Positions 1 to 9,035 are shown, numbered from the stretch's first letter. The stretch: DNA of 64,000 nt from Paramixta manurensis (GCF_013285385.1 NZ_CP054212.1:1-64000), one strand, 5' to 3'. Numbers and translations are program-made. Notes: generated by a model from the sequence alone, not told the origin.

Positions 1-200
1 ATCAAAACTGTGTAGAAAGTGAAGATCTCTGCCGCGCTTTGCGCTATGATCCGCCCTTCCGCTAACGATCCTCCTTACGATCGGGATCGGAACTAACCGC
101 AGATAGCGGTTCGCATGCGTCCCAGCTGCATGCGTCAACAATGATGAATTTATCGCTTCAGCGCCTTTTTCTTATCGATTTTGTTCGAGTGGAGTCCGCC
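1..200 (+). promoter_or_regulatory. dnaA upstream region with dense GATC sites
   Basis: Non-coding region before dnaA. Five GATC (Dam) sites fall within 65 bp, at 24-27, 48-51, 67-70, 79-82 and 85-88, far above the chance rate of one per 256 bp. Clustered GATC sites near the dnaA promoter are known in enterobacteria to couple dnaA transcription to Dam/SeqA control. A weak DnaA-box-like 9-mer (reverse strand) lies at 9-17. A GGAG ribosome-binding site at 192-195 sits 5 nt before the GTG start at 201. The promoter hexamers could not be assigned with confidence. Confidence 0.6.
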
Positions 201-1598
201 GTGTCACTTTCGCTTTGGCAACAGTGTCTTGCCCGTTTGCAGGATGAGTTACCTGCCACAGAGTTCAGCATGTGGATACGCCCCCTGCAGGCGGAATTGA
301 ACGACAATACGCTGGCCTTGTATGCACCAAATCGGTTTGTACTTGATTGGGTTCGGGATAAATATCTGAATAACATCAACGGGCTGCTTAATGATTTTTG
401 TGGCGCGGACGCGCCTTTGCTGCGTTTTGAAGTAGGCAGCAAGCCGGTCAGTCAAACCCTCGGTCAGCCAGTGGTTGCTAGCGCCAACATCACCGCCCCG
501 GTAGCCGCTGTAGACACGCGCCCGATGCCGACGCGCCCCAGTTGGGATAACGTTCCGGCGCCAGCCGAGGTTTCTTACCGCTCAAACGTCAACACTAAAC
601 ACAACTTTGATAATTTCGTTGAAGGTAAATCTAACCAACTGGCGCGCGCGGCGGCACGTCAGGTGGCTGATAATCCTGGCGGCGCCTACAATCCTTTGTT
701 CCTTTATGGAGGAACCGGCTTAGGGAAAACGCACTTGCTGCATGCGGTAGGGAACGGAATTATCGCGCGTAAGCCTAATGCCAAAGTGGTGTATATGCAT
801 TCGGAACGCTTTGTGCAGGATATGGTTAAAGCGTTGCAAAACAACGCAATCGAAGAATTTAAGCGCTACTACCGCTCGGTTGATGCGTTGCTGATCGATG
901 ATATTCAGTTCTTTGCTAATAAAGAGCGGTCGCAAGAAGAGTTTTTCCACACCTTTAACGCTCTGCTGGAGGGCAATCAGCAGATCATTTTGACCTCCGA
1001 TCGTTACCCTAAAGAGATCAATGGAGTAGAAGATCGGCTAAAATCTCGCTTTGGCTGGGGGTTGACGGTTGCCATTGAACCACCAGAGTTGGAGACGCGT
1101 GTGGCGATCCTGATGAAAAAAGCCGATGAGAACGCGATCCGCTTACCTGGCGAAGTGGCGTTCTTCATCGCTAAACGTTTGCGCTCCAACGTGCGTGAGC
1201 TGGAAGGGGCGCTGAATCGCGTTATCGCCAACGCTAATTTTACCGGGCGCGCAATTACTATCGACTTTGTGCGGGAAGCGCTGCGCGATCTGCTGGCGTT
1301 GCAGGAAAAACTGGTCACTATCGATAATATTCAAAAAACGGTGGCTGAATATTACAAAATCAAAGTGGCCGATCTGCTCTCAAAACGTCGTTCTCGCTCC
1401 GTGGCGCGTCCGCGTCAAATGGCGATGGCGATGGCGAAAGAGTTGACCAACCACAGTTTGCCGGAAATCGGTGATGCTTTCGGGGGTCGTGACCATACCA
1501 CCGTGCTGCATGCGTGCCGTAAAATCGAGCAGCTACGTGAAGAAAGTCATGACATTAAAGAAGATTTCTCAAATTTAATCAGAACATTATCTTCCTAA
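201..1598 (+). CDS. dnaA: Chromosomal replication initiator DnaA
   Basis: Initiator ATPase that binds oriC DnaA boxes, melts the origin and loads DnaB-DnaC. The start is the GTG at 201: the protein from there (465 aa, beginning V-SLSLWQQCL) matches the E. coli DnaA N-terminus and length, and a GGAG site lies 5 nt upstream. Tandem ATGs at 141/144 are in frame but lack a Shine-Dalgarno and would add 20 non-conserved residues. Seen: domain I (about 1-85), a variable linker, AAA+ domain with Walker A GGTGLGKT near residue 170 and Walker B LLIDDIQF, and the C-terminal DNA-binding domain IV with the signature GGRDHTTVLHA near 435. dnaN follows after 4 bp, the usual operon arrangement. Confidence 0.97.
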   Translation: MSLSLWQQCLARLQDELPATEFSMWIRPLQAELNDNTLALYAPNRFVLDWVRDKYLNNINGLLNDFCGADAPLLRFEVGSKPVSQTLGQPVVASANITAPVAAVDTRPMPTRPSWDNVPAPAEVSYRSNVNTKHNFDNFVEGKSNQLARAAARQVADNPGGAYNPLFLYGGTGLGKTHLLHAVGNGIIARKPNAKVVYMHSERFVQDMVKALQNNAIEEFKRYYRSVDALLIDDIQFFANKERSQEEFFHTFNALLEGNQQIILTSDRYPKEINGVEDRLKSRFGWGLTVAIEPPELETRVAILMKKADENAIRLPGEVAFFIAKRLRSNVRELEGALNRVIANANFTGRAITIDFVREALRDLLALQEKLVTIDNIQKTVAEYYKIKVADLLSKRRSRSVARPRQMAMAMAKELTNHSLPEIGDAFGGRDHTTVLHACRKIEQLREESHDIKEDFSNLIRTLSS

Positions 1599-1602
1599 CG
1601 CT

Positions 1603-2703
1603 ATGAAATTTATTGTAGAACGCGAGCATTTACTCAAACCGCTACAACAGGTCAGCGGTCCCTTAGGTGGTCGACCGACGCTGCCGATTCTTGGTAACCT
1701 GCTGTTGCAGGTCAACGAGGGCGATCTGTTGTTAACCGGTACTGATTTAGAAATGGAAATGGTGGCGCGCGTAGCGTTGACGCAGCCGCACGAACCTGGT
1801 TCAACTACCGTTCCGGCGCGCAAATTTTTAGATATTTGCCGTGGGTTGCCGGATGGCGCGGAAATTAGCGTAGTGCTGGAGGGCGACAGAATGCTGGTGC
1901 GCTCCGGGCGCAGTCGCTTTTCGCTCTCCACTCTGCCGGCCAGTGATTTTCCTAACCTTGATGATTGGCAGAGCGAGGTTGAGTTCACCCTGCCGCAGGC
2001 AACGCTAAAACGTTTGATTGAAGCCACGCAGTTTTCAATGGCGCATCAGGACGTGCGGTATTATCTCAATGGCATGCTGTTTGAAACCGAAGGCGAAGAG
2101 CTACGCACCGTGGCGACCGATGGTCATCGTCTGGCGGTTTGTTCTATGCCGGTTGGGCAAGCATTACCTAACCATTCAGTGATTGTGCCGCGCAAAGGTG
2201 TGATTGAACTGGTGCGGTTGTTGGATGGTGGCGAGACACCGTTGCAAGTACAGATTGGCAGCAGCAACATCCGAGCGCATGTGGGTGATTTTATTTTCAC
2301 TTCTAAGCTGGTTGATGGGCGTTTTCCCGATTATCGCCGCGTATTGCCGAAAAATCCTGACAAAAACCTTGATGCCGGTTGCGATCTGTTAAAACAGGCT
2401 TTTGCCCGCGCCGCTATTTTGTCGAATGAGAAATTCCGCGGCGTTCGCCTCTATATCAGCGAAAATCAGTTGAAAATCACCGCTAATAATCCGGAACAGG
2501 AAGAGGCGGAAGAGATTTTGGATGTCACGTACGGCGGTGCCGATCTGGAGATTGGTTTTAACGTGAGCTACGTGCTGGATGTGCTGAATGCGCTGAAATG
2601 CGAGAATGTGCGCCTGCTATTAACGGACTCGGTTTCCAGTGTGCAGATTGAGGATGCGGCAAGCCAGAGCGCAGCCTATGTTGTTATGCCCATGAGATTA
2701 TAG
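1603..2703 (+). CDS. dnaN: DNA polymerase III sliding clamp (beta subunit)
   Basis: Processivity clamp of DNA polymerase III; a ring dimer that tethers polymerases and partners to DNA. 366 aa, the same length as the E. coli protein and collinear with it throughout (begins MKFIVEREHLLKPLQQV, ends YVVMPMRL). It starts 4 bp after the dnaA stop, so it is co-transcribed and probably translationally coupled. The intergenic stretch before recF (131 bp) is unusually long for this operon and contains a large palindrome. Nothing unusual in the protein. Confidence 0.97.
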   Translation: MKFIVEREHLLKPLQQVSGPLGGRPTLPILGNLLLQVNEGDLLLTGTDLEMEMVARVALTQPHEPGSTTVPARKFLDICRGLPDGAEISVVLEGDRMLVRSGRSRFSLSTLPASDFPNLDDWQSEVEFTLPQATLKRLIEATQFSMAHQDVRYYLNGMLFETEGEELRTVATDGHRLAVCSMPVGQALPNHSVIVPRKGVIELVRLLDGGETPLQVQIGSSNIRAHVGDFIFTSKLVDGRFPDYRRVLPKNPDKNLDAGCDLLKQAFARAAILSNEKFRGVRLYISENQLKITANNPEQEEAEEILDVTYGGADLEIGFNVSYVLDVLNALKCENVRLLLTDSVSSVQIEDAASQSAAYVVMPMRL

Positions 2704-2742
2704 TTGTCCGGGCTATCTTACTGGCTATTTTGGGATTGGGCA

Positions 2743-2790
2743 GCGCGCAAAATCCTCACGTACTCTGTGTACGCTCCGGTTTTTGCGCGC
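2743..2790. repeat. Palindromic element between dnaN and recF
   Basis: A perfect 10-bp outer inverted repeat (GCGCGCAAAA 2743-2752 / TTTTGCGCGC 2781-2790) encloses an inner 5-bp one (CGTAC 2759-2763 / GTACG 2769-2773) around a TCTGT loop. It lies between two co-oriented operon genes and has no terminal T-run of its own. The layout resembles short palindromic intergenic repeats scattered in enterobacterial genomes; that membership is an inference and other copies were not searched for genome-wide. Confidence 0.55.
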
Positions 2791-2834
2791 CGTTTACGCT
2801 CTGGTTTCCTGACTGCTTTGGATAATCTCTCCCC

Positions 2835-3920
2835 ATGGCTTTGACCCGCCTTCTTATTAAAGACTTCCGTAATATTGAAAATGCCGATTTGGCGCTGGCG
2901 CCGGGGTTTAATTTCCTCATCGGCGCCAATGGCAGCGGCAAAACCAGCGTACTGGAAGCCATTTATACGCTTGGGCATGGGCGTGCCTTTCGTAGCTTAC
3001 AGGCCGGGCGTGTCATTCGTCATGATGAAGAGGCGTTTGTGCTACACGGTCGTATTGACGGCGCGGAGCGGGAAGTGACGATTGGGCTGACCAAAAACCG
3101 CGCGGGCGACAGTAAAGTACGGATTGATGGCAGTGATGGGCATAAAGTCGCCGAACTGGCGCAACTGTTGCCGATGCAATTGATCACCCCGGAAGGTTTT
3201 ACCTTGCTAAATGGCGGGCCGAAATATCGCCGTGCCTACATTGACTGGGGTTGTTTTCACAATACACCGGGCTTTTTTACCGCCTGGAGTAATTTGCGCC
3301 GTCTGCTGAAACAGCGTAATGCGGCGCTTCGGCAAGTTTCCCGCTATCAGCAAATTCGAGCCTGGGATCAAGAGCTGGCGCCGCTAGCGGAACAAATCAG
3401 CGCCTGGCGCGCGGAATATAGTGAGGCGATAGCGGCGGATATTACCGCCACCTGCGCGCAATTTTTACCCGAATTCCAGCTTACGTTCTCATTTCAGCGC
3501 GGCTGGGATAAAGAGAGTGATTACGCCGAACTGTTGGAACGACAATTTGAGCGCGATAGAGCATTAACCTACACCGCAACCGGGCCACATAAAGCGGATT
3601 TTCGCATTCGCGCCGAGGGGACGCCGGTAGAGGATCTGCTCTCTCGCGGGCAGTTAAAATTATTGATGTGTGCGCTACGTTTGGCGCAGGGTGAATTTCT
3701 TACCCGACAAAATGGGCGTCGTTGCCTGTATCTGATCGATGATTTTGCCTCTGAGCTGGATGAGAGCCGTCGACGCCTGTTGGCAGACCGGTTGAAGGCT
3801 ACGCGGGCCCAAGTTTTCGTTAGCGCGATTGGCGCCGATCATGTCATCGACATGAATGACGAAAAGGGCAAGATGTTCCGCGTGGAACAGGGTAAAATAG
3901 CGGTTCAATCTGAAGATTAA
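2835..3920 (+). CDS. recF: DNA replication/repair protein RecF
   Basis: SMC-like ATPase of the RecFOR pathway; helps load RecA at single-strand gaps and restart stalled forks. 361 aa (E. coli 357) beginning MALTRLLIKDFRNIE. Walker A GANGSGKTS lies near residues 30-38, and the Walker B/D-loop region LYLIDDFASELDESRR near 297-312. gyrB follows after 17 bp. The start is set by homology; no strong Shine-Dalgarno is evident just upstream. Part of the conserved dnaA-dnaN-recF-gyrB operon. Confidence 0.96.
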   Translation: MALTRLLIKDFRNIENADLALAPGFNFLIGANGSGKTSVLEAIYTLGHGRAFRSLQAGRVIRHDEEAFVLHGRIDGAEREVTIGLTKNRAGDSKVRIDGSDGHKVAELAQLLPMQLITPEGFTLLNGGPKYRRAYIDWGCFHNTPGFFTAWSNLRRLLKQRNAALRQVSRYQQIRAWDQELAPLAEQISAWRAEYSEAIAADITATCAQFLPEFQLTFSFQRGWDKESDYAELLERQFERDRALTYTATGPHKADFRIRAEGTPVEDLLSRGQLKLLMCALRLAQGEFLTRQNGRRCLYLIDDFASELDESRRRLLADRLKATRAQVFVSAIGADHVIDMNDEKGKMFRVEQGKIAVQSED

Positions 3921-3937
3921 ATGAGCGAGAAACGTTG

Positions 3938-6346
3938 ATGTCGAATTCTTATGACTCCTCAAGTATCAAAGTCCTGAAAGGTCTTGATGCGGTACGCAAA
4001 CGCCCGGGCATGTATATCGGCGATACGGATGACGGCACCGGTCTGCATCACATGGTATTCGAGGTCGTGGATAATGCCATCGACGAAGCACTCGCCGGCC
4101 ACTGTAAAGATATTCTGGTGACTATCCATGCCGATAACTCGGTCTCCGTGCAGGATGATGGTCGCGGTATTCCGACCGGTATTCACGAAGAGGAAGGGGT
4201 GTCGGCGGCGGAAGTTATCATGACCGTGCTGCACGCGGGCGGTAAGTTTGACGATAACTCCTACAAAGTCTCCGGTGGCCTACACGGCGTGGGCGTGTCG
4301 GTAGTTAACGCATTGTCGGAAAAACTTGAGCTAACCATTCGTCGCGAAGGAAAGGTGCATCAGCAAGTTTATCAGCACGGCGTGCCGCAAGCGCCGCTGT
4401 CGGTAACCGGTGAAACCGAGCAGACCGGTACCCGTGTGCGCTTCTGGCCAAGCCATGAAACCTTTACCAATGTTACCGACTTTGAGTACGACATTCTGGC
4501 GAAACGCCTGCGCGAGCTCTCATTCCTCAACTCAGGCGTCTCTATTCGCCTGGAAGATAAGCGCGACGATAAAAACGATCACTTCCATTATGAGGGCGGT
4601 ATCAAGGCATTTGTTGAGTATCTGAATAAGAACAAAACGCCTATTCACCCAAATGTCTTCTATTTTTCGACCGAAAAAGACGGTATTGGCGTTGAAGTTG
4701 CGCTGCAATGGAATGATGGTTTCCAGGAAAATATCTACTGCTTTACCAACAATATTCCACAGCGCGATGGCGGCACGCATCTGGCGGGTTTCCGTGCGGC
4801 GATGACGCGTACCCTCAATGCGTATATGGATAAAGAAGGCTACAGCAAAAAAGCTAAAGTGAGCGCCACTGGTGACGATGCGCGTGAAGGTTTGATTGCG
4901 GTGGTCTCGGTTAAAGTACCCGATCCCAAATTCTCTTCGCAGACCAAAGACAAGTTGGTTTCATCAGAAGTGAAATCAGCGGTTGAACAGCAAATGAACG
5001 AGTTGCTGGCGGAGTACCTGCTGGAAAATCCGGGCGATGCGAAAATTGTGGTGGGCAAAATTATTGATGCCGCCCGCGCCCGTGAAGCTGCACGCCGTGC
5101 CCGTGAGATGACCCGTCGTAAAGGCGCGCTGGATCTCGCGGGTCTGCCAGGCAAGTTAGCGGATTGCCAGGAGCGCGACCCGGCGCTGTCTGAAATTTAC
5201 CTGGTGGAGGGTGATTCCGCAGGCGGTTCGGCAAAACAGGGGCGTAACCGTAAGAATCAGGCCATTCTGCCGTTGAAAGGGAAAATCCTTAACGTAGAGA
5301 AAGCGCGTTTCGACAAAATGCTCTCTTCACAGGAAGTGGCGACGCTGATCACCGCGTTGGGTTGCGGAATTGGTCGTGATGAATACAACCCCGACAAGCT
5401 GCGTTACCACAGCATTATCATCATGACCGATGCCGACGTCGATGGCTCGCACATTCGTACACTGTTGCTGACCTTTTTCTATCGTCAGATGCCGGAAATC
5501 ATTGAACGCGGGCACGTCTACATCGCGCAGCCGCCGCTGTATAAAGTGAAGAAAGGCAAGCAGGAACAGTATATTAAAGATGACGACGCGATGGATCAGT
5601 ATCAAATCGCCATCGCGATGGACGGTGCCACGCTGCACACTAATGCCAGTGCGCCGGCATTGGGCGGTGAACAGCTTGAAAGCTTGGTTGCTGAGTTCAA
5701 TAGTACCCAGAAGATGATTAAACGCATGGAGCGCCGTTTCCCGATGGCGCTGCTAAATGCGCTGGTTTACCATCCGACGCTGAGTGATTTAAGCAGTGAA
5801 TCGGCGGTAACAAGCTGGATTAACGGCCTGGTGAGCTATCTGAACGAGAAAGAAGTTCATGGCAGCAGCTATGTGGCGCAAGTGCGTGAAAACCGTGAGT
5901 TGCACATTTTTGAGCCGGTGCTGCGCGTGCGTACCCACGGTGTCGATACCGATTATCCGTTGGATACCGAGTTTATGCAGGGCGCGGAGTACCGCAAAAT
6001 CTGTACGCTGGGTGAAAAACTGCGCGGTCTGATTGAGGAAGATGCCTTTATTGAACGTGGCGAGCGCCGTCAGCCGGTAGCGAGTTTCGAGCAGGCGTTG
6101 GAGTGGTTGGTTAAAGAGTCACGCCGTGGCCTGTCGGTCCAGCGTTATAAAGGGCTGGGTGAGATGAACCCGGAGCAGTTGTGGGAAACGACAATGGATC
6201 CGGATAGCCGCCGCATGTTGCGCGTGACGGTTAAAGACGCGATTGCTGCCGACCAGTTGTTTACCACGCTGATGGGCGATGCGGTTGAACCGCGTCGCGC
6301 CTTTATCGAGGAAAATGCTCTGAAGGCGGCGAATATCGATATCTAA
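3938..6346 (+). CDS. gyrB: DNA gyrase subunit B
   Basis: ATPase subunit of DNA gyrase (with GyrA), which introduces negative supercoils. The start is ATG 3938, giving 802 aa that begin MSNSYDSSSIKVLKGL exactly like E. coli GyrB (804 aa); a TTG one codon upstream is not needed. Seen: GHKL ATPase domain with EVVDNAIDEAL near residue 42 and GGLHGVG near 115; TOPRIM domain with EGDSAGGSA near 423 and DADVDGSHI near 498; C-terminal tail with QRYKGLGEMNPEQLW. A perfect hairpin terminator follows. In E. coli yidB and yidA come next; here other genes are inserted. Confidence 0.98.
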   Translation: MSNSYDSSSIKVLKGLDAVRKRPGMYIGDTDDGTGLHHMVFEVVDNAIDEALAGHCKDILVTIHADNSVSVQDDGRGIPTGIHEEEGVSAAEVIMTVLHAGGKFDDNSYKVSGGLHGVGVSVVNALSEKLELTIRREGKVHQQVYQHGVPQAPLSVTGETEQTGTRVRFWPSHETFTNVTDFEYDILAKRLRELSFLNSGVSIRLEDKRDDKNDHFHYEGGIKAFVEYLNKNKTPIHPNVFYFSTEKDGIGVEVALQWNDGFQENIYCFTNNIPQRDGGTHLAGFRAAMTRTLNAYMDKEGYSKKAKVSATGDDAREGLIAVVSVKVPDPKFSSQTKDKLVSSEVKSAVEQQMNELLAEYLLENPGDAKIVVGKIIDAARAREAARRAREMTRRKGALDLAGLPGKLADCQERDPALSEIYLVEGDSAGGSAKQGRNRKNQAILPLKGKILNVEKARFDKMLSSQEVATLITALGCGIGRDEYNPDKLRYHSIIIMTDADVDGSHIRTLLLTFFYRQMPEIIERGHVYIAQPPLYKVKKGKQEQYIKDDDAMDQYQIAIAMDGATLHTNASAPALGGEQLESLVAEFNSTQKMIKRMERRFPMALLNALVYHPTLSDLSSESAVTSWINGLVSYLNEKEVHGSSYVAQVRENRELHIFEPVLRVRTHGVDTDYPLDTEFMQGAEYRKICTLGEKLRGLIEEDAFIERGERRQPVASFEQALEWLVKESRRGLSVQRYKGLGEMNPEQLWETTMDPDSRRMLRVTVKDAIAADQLFTTLMGDAVEPRRAFIEENALKAANIDI

Positions 6347-6363
6347 TCGACCAGCACGTCAGC

Positions 6364-6398
6364 CTAACGGCGCGGGAAACCGCGCCGTTAGCGTTTCT
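6364..6398 (+). terminator. Hairpin terminator after gyrB
   Basis: Perfect 12-bp stem (6364-6375 with 6380-6391) closed by a GAAA tetraloop, followed by a short T-rich tail (CGTTTCT). It lies between the convergent gyrB and histidine kinase genes and may serve both directions, although neither side has a long T-run. Confidence 0.65.
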
Positions 6399-6402
6399 GC
6401 CA

Positions 6403-7863
6403 CTATAACGGGATGCCGAAACGGAAGCAGGCGCCCGGTTCTTCTTCAATTAAGGCAATATCGCTGCCGTGCAGTTGTAAAATTCGCCGTACAATCATCA
6501 AACCTAACCCACCATTTTGGCGGCGTGCGTGACCCAGTATTGAGGGGCGCTCAAACAAATCCGCTTTTAATTCCTGCGGAATCCCCGGCCCGCTATCTTT
6601 CACTTGTACCATCACCTGCTGTGCTTCGGTCCACAACCGTAGCGTAATCACACCCTGCTCCGGCGTGTGCTTAATCGCGTTATCGATCAGATTGGTTAGC
6701 ACGCGTTCCATCATCGACAAATCAGCCTTTACGTGCGGGATCCCCGGCTGAATATCCGCCACCAGCCGTTGTTTACGCGTTTCCGCCGAAAGCTCAAATT
6801 TCTGAAACACATCCTGTATCAACTCATACAGAGAGAAAAGCTCTTTACGCGGTTTCACCACGCCATATTCCAGCCGCGCCAGCTCAAACAGTTGTTGCGA
6901 TAGCTGACCTACCTTATGGCTCTGCATCAGGGCGATATTCAGATAACGCGTGCGCTCTTCCTCTTTTAGCGACGCCGCTTTAACCGAGAGTGTTTCCAGG
7001 TAGCCATGCAATGACATCAGCGGTGTGCGTAAATCATGAGAGATATTGGCGATAAACTCGCGCCGCTGCTGATCCTGGCTGGCTAATTTTTCCCACTGCA
7101 CGGCGATACGCTGGGCAAGATCGATGAAGGCGTTGCGTAGCAGGGTGACTTCATCTTTGCGTTTTTTTTCATGCGGCGCGGCAGCCAGCGCTTTCACCGC
7201 CGTCACGCCGCCACGATCGAGATGGCTAACCTGTGCGGTCAGTTGGCGAATGGGGCGGGTCACCCAATGGAAGGCGCATCCCCCGGCCACCAGACCAAAT
7301 AGCGCGATCAGCCCAATCGACCAATAGGTAAAGTGGCGTAGTGAAACCGCCTGTGCCCGCATGTTCAGGTTGTTGTAATGTTCCCCCTGAAGGATGACGT
7401 AAAGGTAGCCGACCTGTTTGCCGCCAGCGTTAAGCGGCGCCACGCTGAAAATTTTCTGCTGAGAAACGTTACGCGGATCATCGCCGTAGACCGGCAGTTT
7501 TTCCCCGGCCAGCAGCGCGTTAAGCGGCGCAATATCTACCATCGGTCGTTTAAGATGCCCCTTGGGCGCCGCGTCGGCAATGATGTGGCCACGTTTATCC
7601 AATAAATAGACTTCAACGCTTGGATTGATCGCCATCATTTGATCAAACAGCGGCTTGAGCGCGTCCTGATTAATGCCCTGTTCGTTCATTAGCGGGCTGC
7701 TGTGTGCAATATTATCGGCCAAATTACGTGATAGGTTTTGGATCATTGCATCGCCGTACTGAATACTGCTACGAAACTGAATCCAGCCGGAGAGCGCACA
7801 GCACAGCAATAGTAGCGAAGCGAAAACCAGCGTCAGGCGCTGGCTTAAGGTGAGGTTTTTCAT
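6403..7863 (-). CDS. Membrane sensor histidine kinase
   Basis: Inner-membrane sensor kinase of an orthodox two-component pair. 486 aa from ATG 7863 (a GTG at 7866 also fits). Seen: TM1 about 10-30, a periplasmic sensor domain of about 145 residues, TM2 about 178-200, a HAMP region, an H-box with FIANISHDLRTPL, and a C-terminal HATPase with an N-box (LTNLIDNAIKHTP), DSGPGIP and GGLGLMIV motifs. It starts 3 bp after the regulator stop, so the two are co-transcribed from the regulator side. The ligand cannot be read from sequence. The divergent Met-rich secreted peptide gene hints at envelope or metal stress, but this is inference only. Confidence 0.85.
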   Translation of the reverse strand: MKNLTLSQRLTLVFASLLLLCCALSGWIQFRSSIQYGDAMIQNLSRNLADNIAHSSPLMNEQGINQDALKPLFDQMMAINPSVEVYLLDKRGHIIADAAPKGHLKRPMVDIAPLNALLAGEKLPVYGDDPRNVSQQKIFSVAPLNAGGKQVGYLYVILQGEHYNNLNMRAQAVSLRHFTYWSIGLIALFGLVAGGCAFHWVTRPIRQLTAQVSHLDRGGVTAVKALAAAPHEKKRKDEVTLLRNAFIDLAQRIAVQWEKLASQDQQRREFIANISHDLRTPLMSLHGYLETLSVKAASLKEEERTRYLNIALMQSHKVGQLSQQLFELARLEYGVVKPRKELFSLYELIQDVFQKFELSAETRKQRLVADIQPGIPHVKADLSMMERVLTNLIDNAIKHTPEQGVITLRLWTEAQQVMVQVKDSGPGIPQELKADLFERPSILGHARRQNGGLGLMIVRRILQLHGSDIALIEEEPGACFRFGIPL

Positions 7864-7866
7864 CAC

Positions 7867-8589
7867 TTAGTCACCTTGTGTGCTGTCAGGAGAAACAAAT
7901 TTATAGCCCTTACCCCAGACGGTTAAAATGCGCTCGGGTTCTGCCGGGTTTTTCTCAATTTTTAAACGCAGGCGGTTAATATGGGTGTTTACGGTATGCT
8001 CATAGCCGTCGTGCTGATAACCCCATACTTGATTAAGGAGATTGAGACGGGAAAAAACCTTACCGGGATGTTTAGCGAAATAGTACAGCAGATCGAATTC
8101 GCGTGGCGTTAGTTCAACGATATGTTGAGCCAAACGAACCTCACGCGCTACCGGGTCAATGGTCAAATCGGCAAAATTTAGCGTACCGGCTTCCATACGT
8201 AAATTCATCGTCATGGCTTCCTGGCGACGAAACAGCGCTTTGACACGCGCCACCAGTTCCAGCATCGAAAAGGGTTTGGCGAGATAATCGTCGGCGCCCA
8301 GTTCCAGCCCCAATACGCGATGTACTTCGCTGGCACGCGCACTGATCATAATAATCGGCGTATAGCGCGTCATCATCCGTGCGCGGCGGCAAATCTCAAG
8401 ACCGTCCACACCGGGCAGCATTAAATCGAGAATCAATGCGTCCCACTGGCTGCTTTCCAGTAACGCAACGCCGCGATCGCCATCGGGGGCATGAATGATT
8501 TCATACCCCTCATCGCGTAAATGTATATGCAGAAGTTCGGCGATATTACTGTCATCTTCCACAATCAGGATTTTTTTAGCCTTAGTCAC
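7867..8589 (-). CDS. OmpR-family response regulator
   Basis: Cytoplasmic DNA-binding response regulator partnered with the kinase just downstream. 240 aa with a GTG start at 8589 and a GAGAG ribosome-binding site 6 nt upstream. The receiver domain (about 5-118) has acidic residues VEDD, the phospho-acceptor Asp in LILDLMLPG, and the conserved Lys in YLAKPFSMLEL. The winged-helix effector domain (about 140-232) carries ELTPREFDLLYYFAKHPG and the HVNTHINRLRLKIE recognition region in its local variant. It is divergent from the Met/Lys-rich secreted peptide gene across a 147-bp region, a typical place for its target promoter. It is not clearly any named system I recognise. Confidence 0.88.
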   Translation of the reverse strand: MTKAKKILIVEDDSNIAELLHIHLRDEGYEIIHAPDGDRGVALLESSQWDALILDLMLPGVDGLEICRRARMMTRYTPIIMISARASEVHRVLGLELGADDYLAKPFSMLELVARVKALFRRQEAMTMNLRMEAGTLNFADLTIDPVAREVRLAQHIVELTPREFDLLYYFAKHPGKVFSRLNLLNQVWGYQHDGYEHTVNTHINRLRLKIEKNPAEPERILTVWGKGYKFVSPDSTQGD

Positions 8590-8736
8590 ACGGTGCTCTC
8601 TTTACGCCTATCTACCGGCCAAGCGTACACTTTTTGGCTTATTAGAGTTATCACATTTTGTTTAATTCTGCGTGAGGCGCCAGTGAAGATTTTACTTCTA
8701 TAATGAGTTATACCCGTTAAGCATAAGGAAACTTCA
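8590..8736. promoter_or_regulatory. Divergent promoter region, regulator / Met-rich peptide
   Basis: Intergenic region between two divergent genes. A perfect TATAAT -10 hexamer lies at 8699-8704, 32 bp before the ATG of the plus-strand gene; no good TTGACA -35 is present at the expected distance, which suggests an activator-dependent promoter. A GAAG-N6-CTTC inverted repeat (8685-8698) overlaps the spacer. An AAGGA ribosome-binding site precedes the ATG at 8737. Confidence 0.5.
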
Positions 8737-9003
8737 ATGAAAGCTTTACTTAAAGTTGCAATCGCTGGCGCTGCAATGCTGGCCGTTACCGGAGCCTGGG
8801 CCGCAGACTCTATGAGCATGAGTAAGGACGCGATGACGAAGCAAGATAACGGTAAGGCGATGAACAATAGCATGATGATGCAGCAGCAAACCGCCATGAA
8901 CAAAGATCCGATGAATAATGACGGTAAGAAAAAGCATCACGCAATGAAAATGAAGATGAGTAAAAGTAAAGATACCAAGAAAAAAGACGCCACCAGTCAG
9001 TAA
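8737..9003 (+). CDS. Small secreted Met/Lys-rich protein
   Basis: 88 aa with a clear Sec signal peptide (residues 1-22, ending AWA before AD). The mature part is about 65 residues, with 12 Met, 14 Lys and a His-His pair, highly hydrophilic and probably disordered. Met-rich periplasmic segments often bind Cu(I)/Ag(I) in known copper-handling proteins, so metal binding is a reasonable but untested idea. A strong -10 and Shine-Dalgarno precede it and a rho-independent terminator follows, so it is a monocistronic gene. It is divergent from a two-component system that may control it. The family is not recognised by name. Confidence 0.7.
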   Translation: MKALLKVAIAGAAMLAVTGAWAADSMSMSKDAMTKQDNGKAMNNSMMMQQQTAMNKDPMNNDGKKKHHAMKMKMSKSKDTKKKDATSQ

Positions 9004-9035
9004 GGCGTTGCGCTAAACCTGTGTCCTGTGCCTGC

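Noticed and set aside
141..200. Longer DnaA starting at the tandem ATGs 141/144
   Set aside because: No Shine-Dalgarno is present and the 20 extra residues are not part of the conserved DnaA N-terminus; the GTG at 201 has a GGAG site and matches family length.
1..200. Replication origin oriC next to dnaA
   Set aside because: No cluster of DnaA boxes or AT-rich 13-mers is present; in enterobacteria oriC lies near mnmG/mioC, away from dnaA.
1004..1318. Minus-strand open frames inside dnaA, gyrB and other core genes
   Set aside because: They lie fully within highly conserved plus-strand genes, have no ribosome sites or recognisable domains, and are coding shadows.
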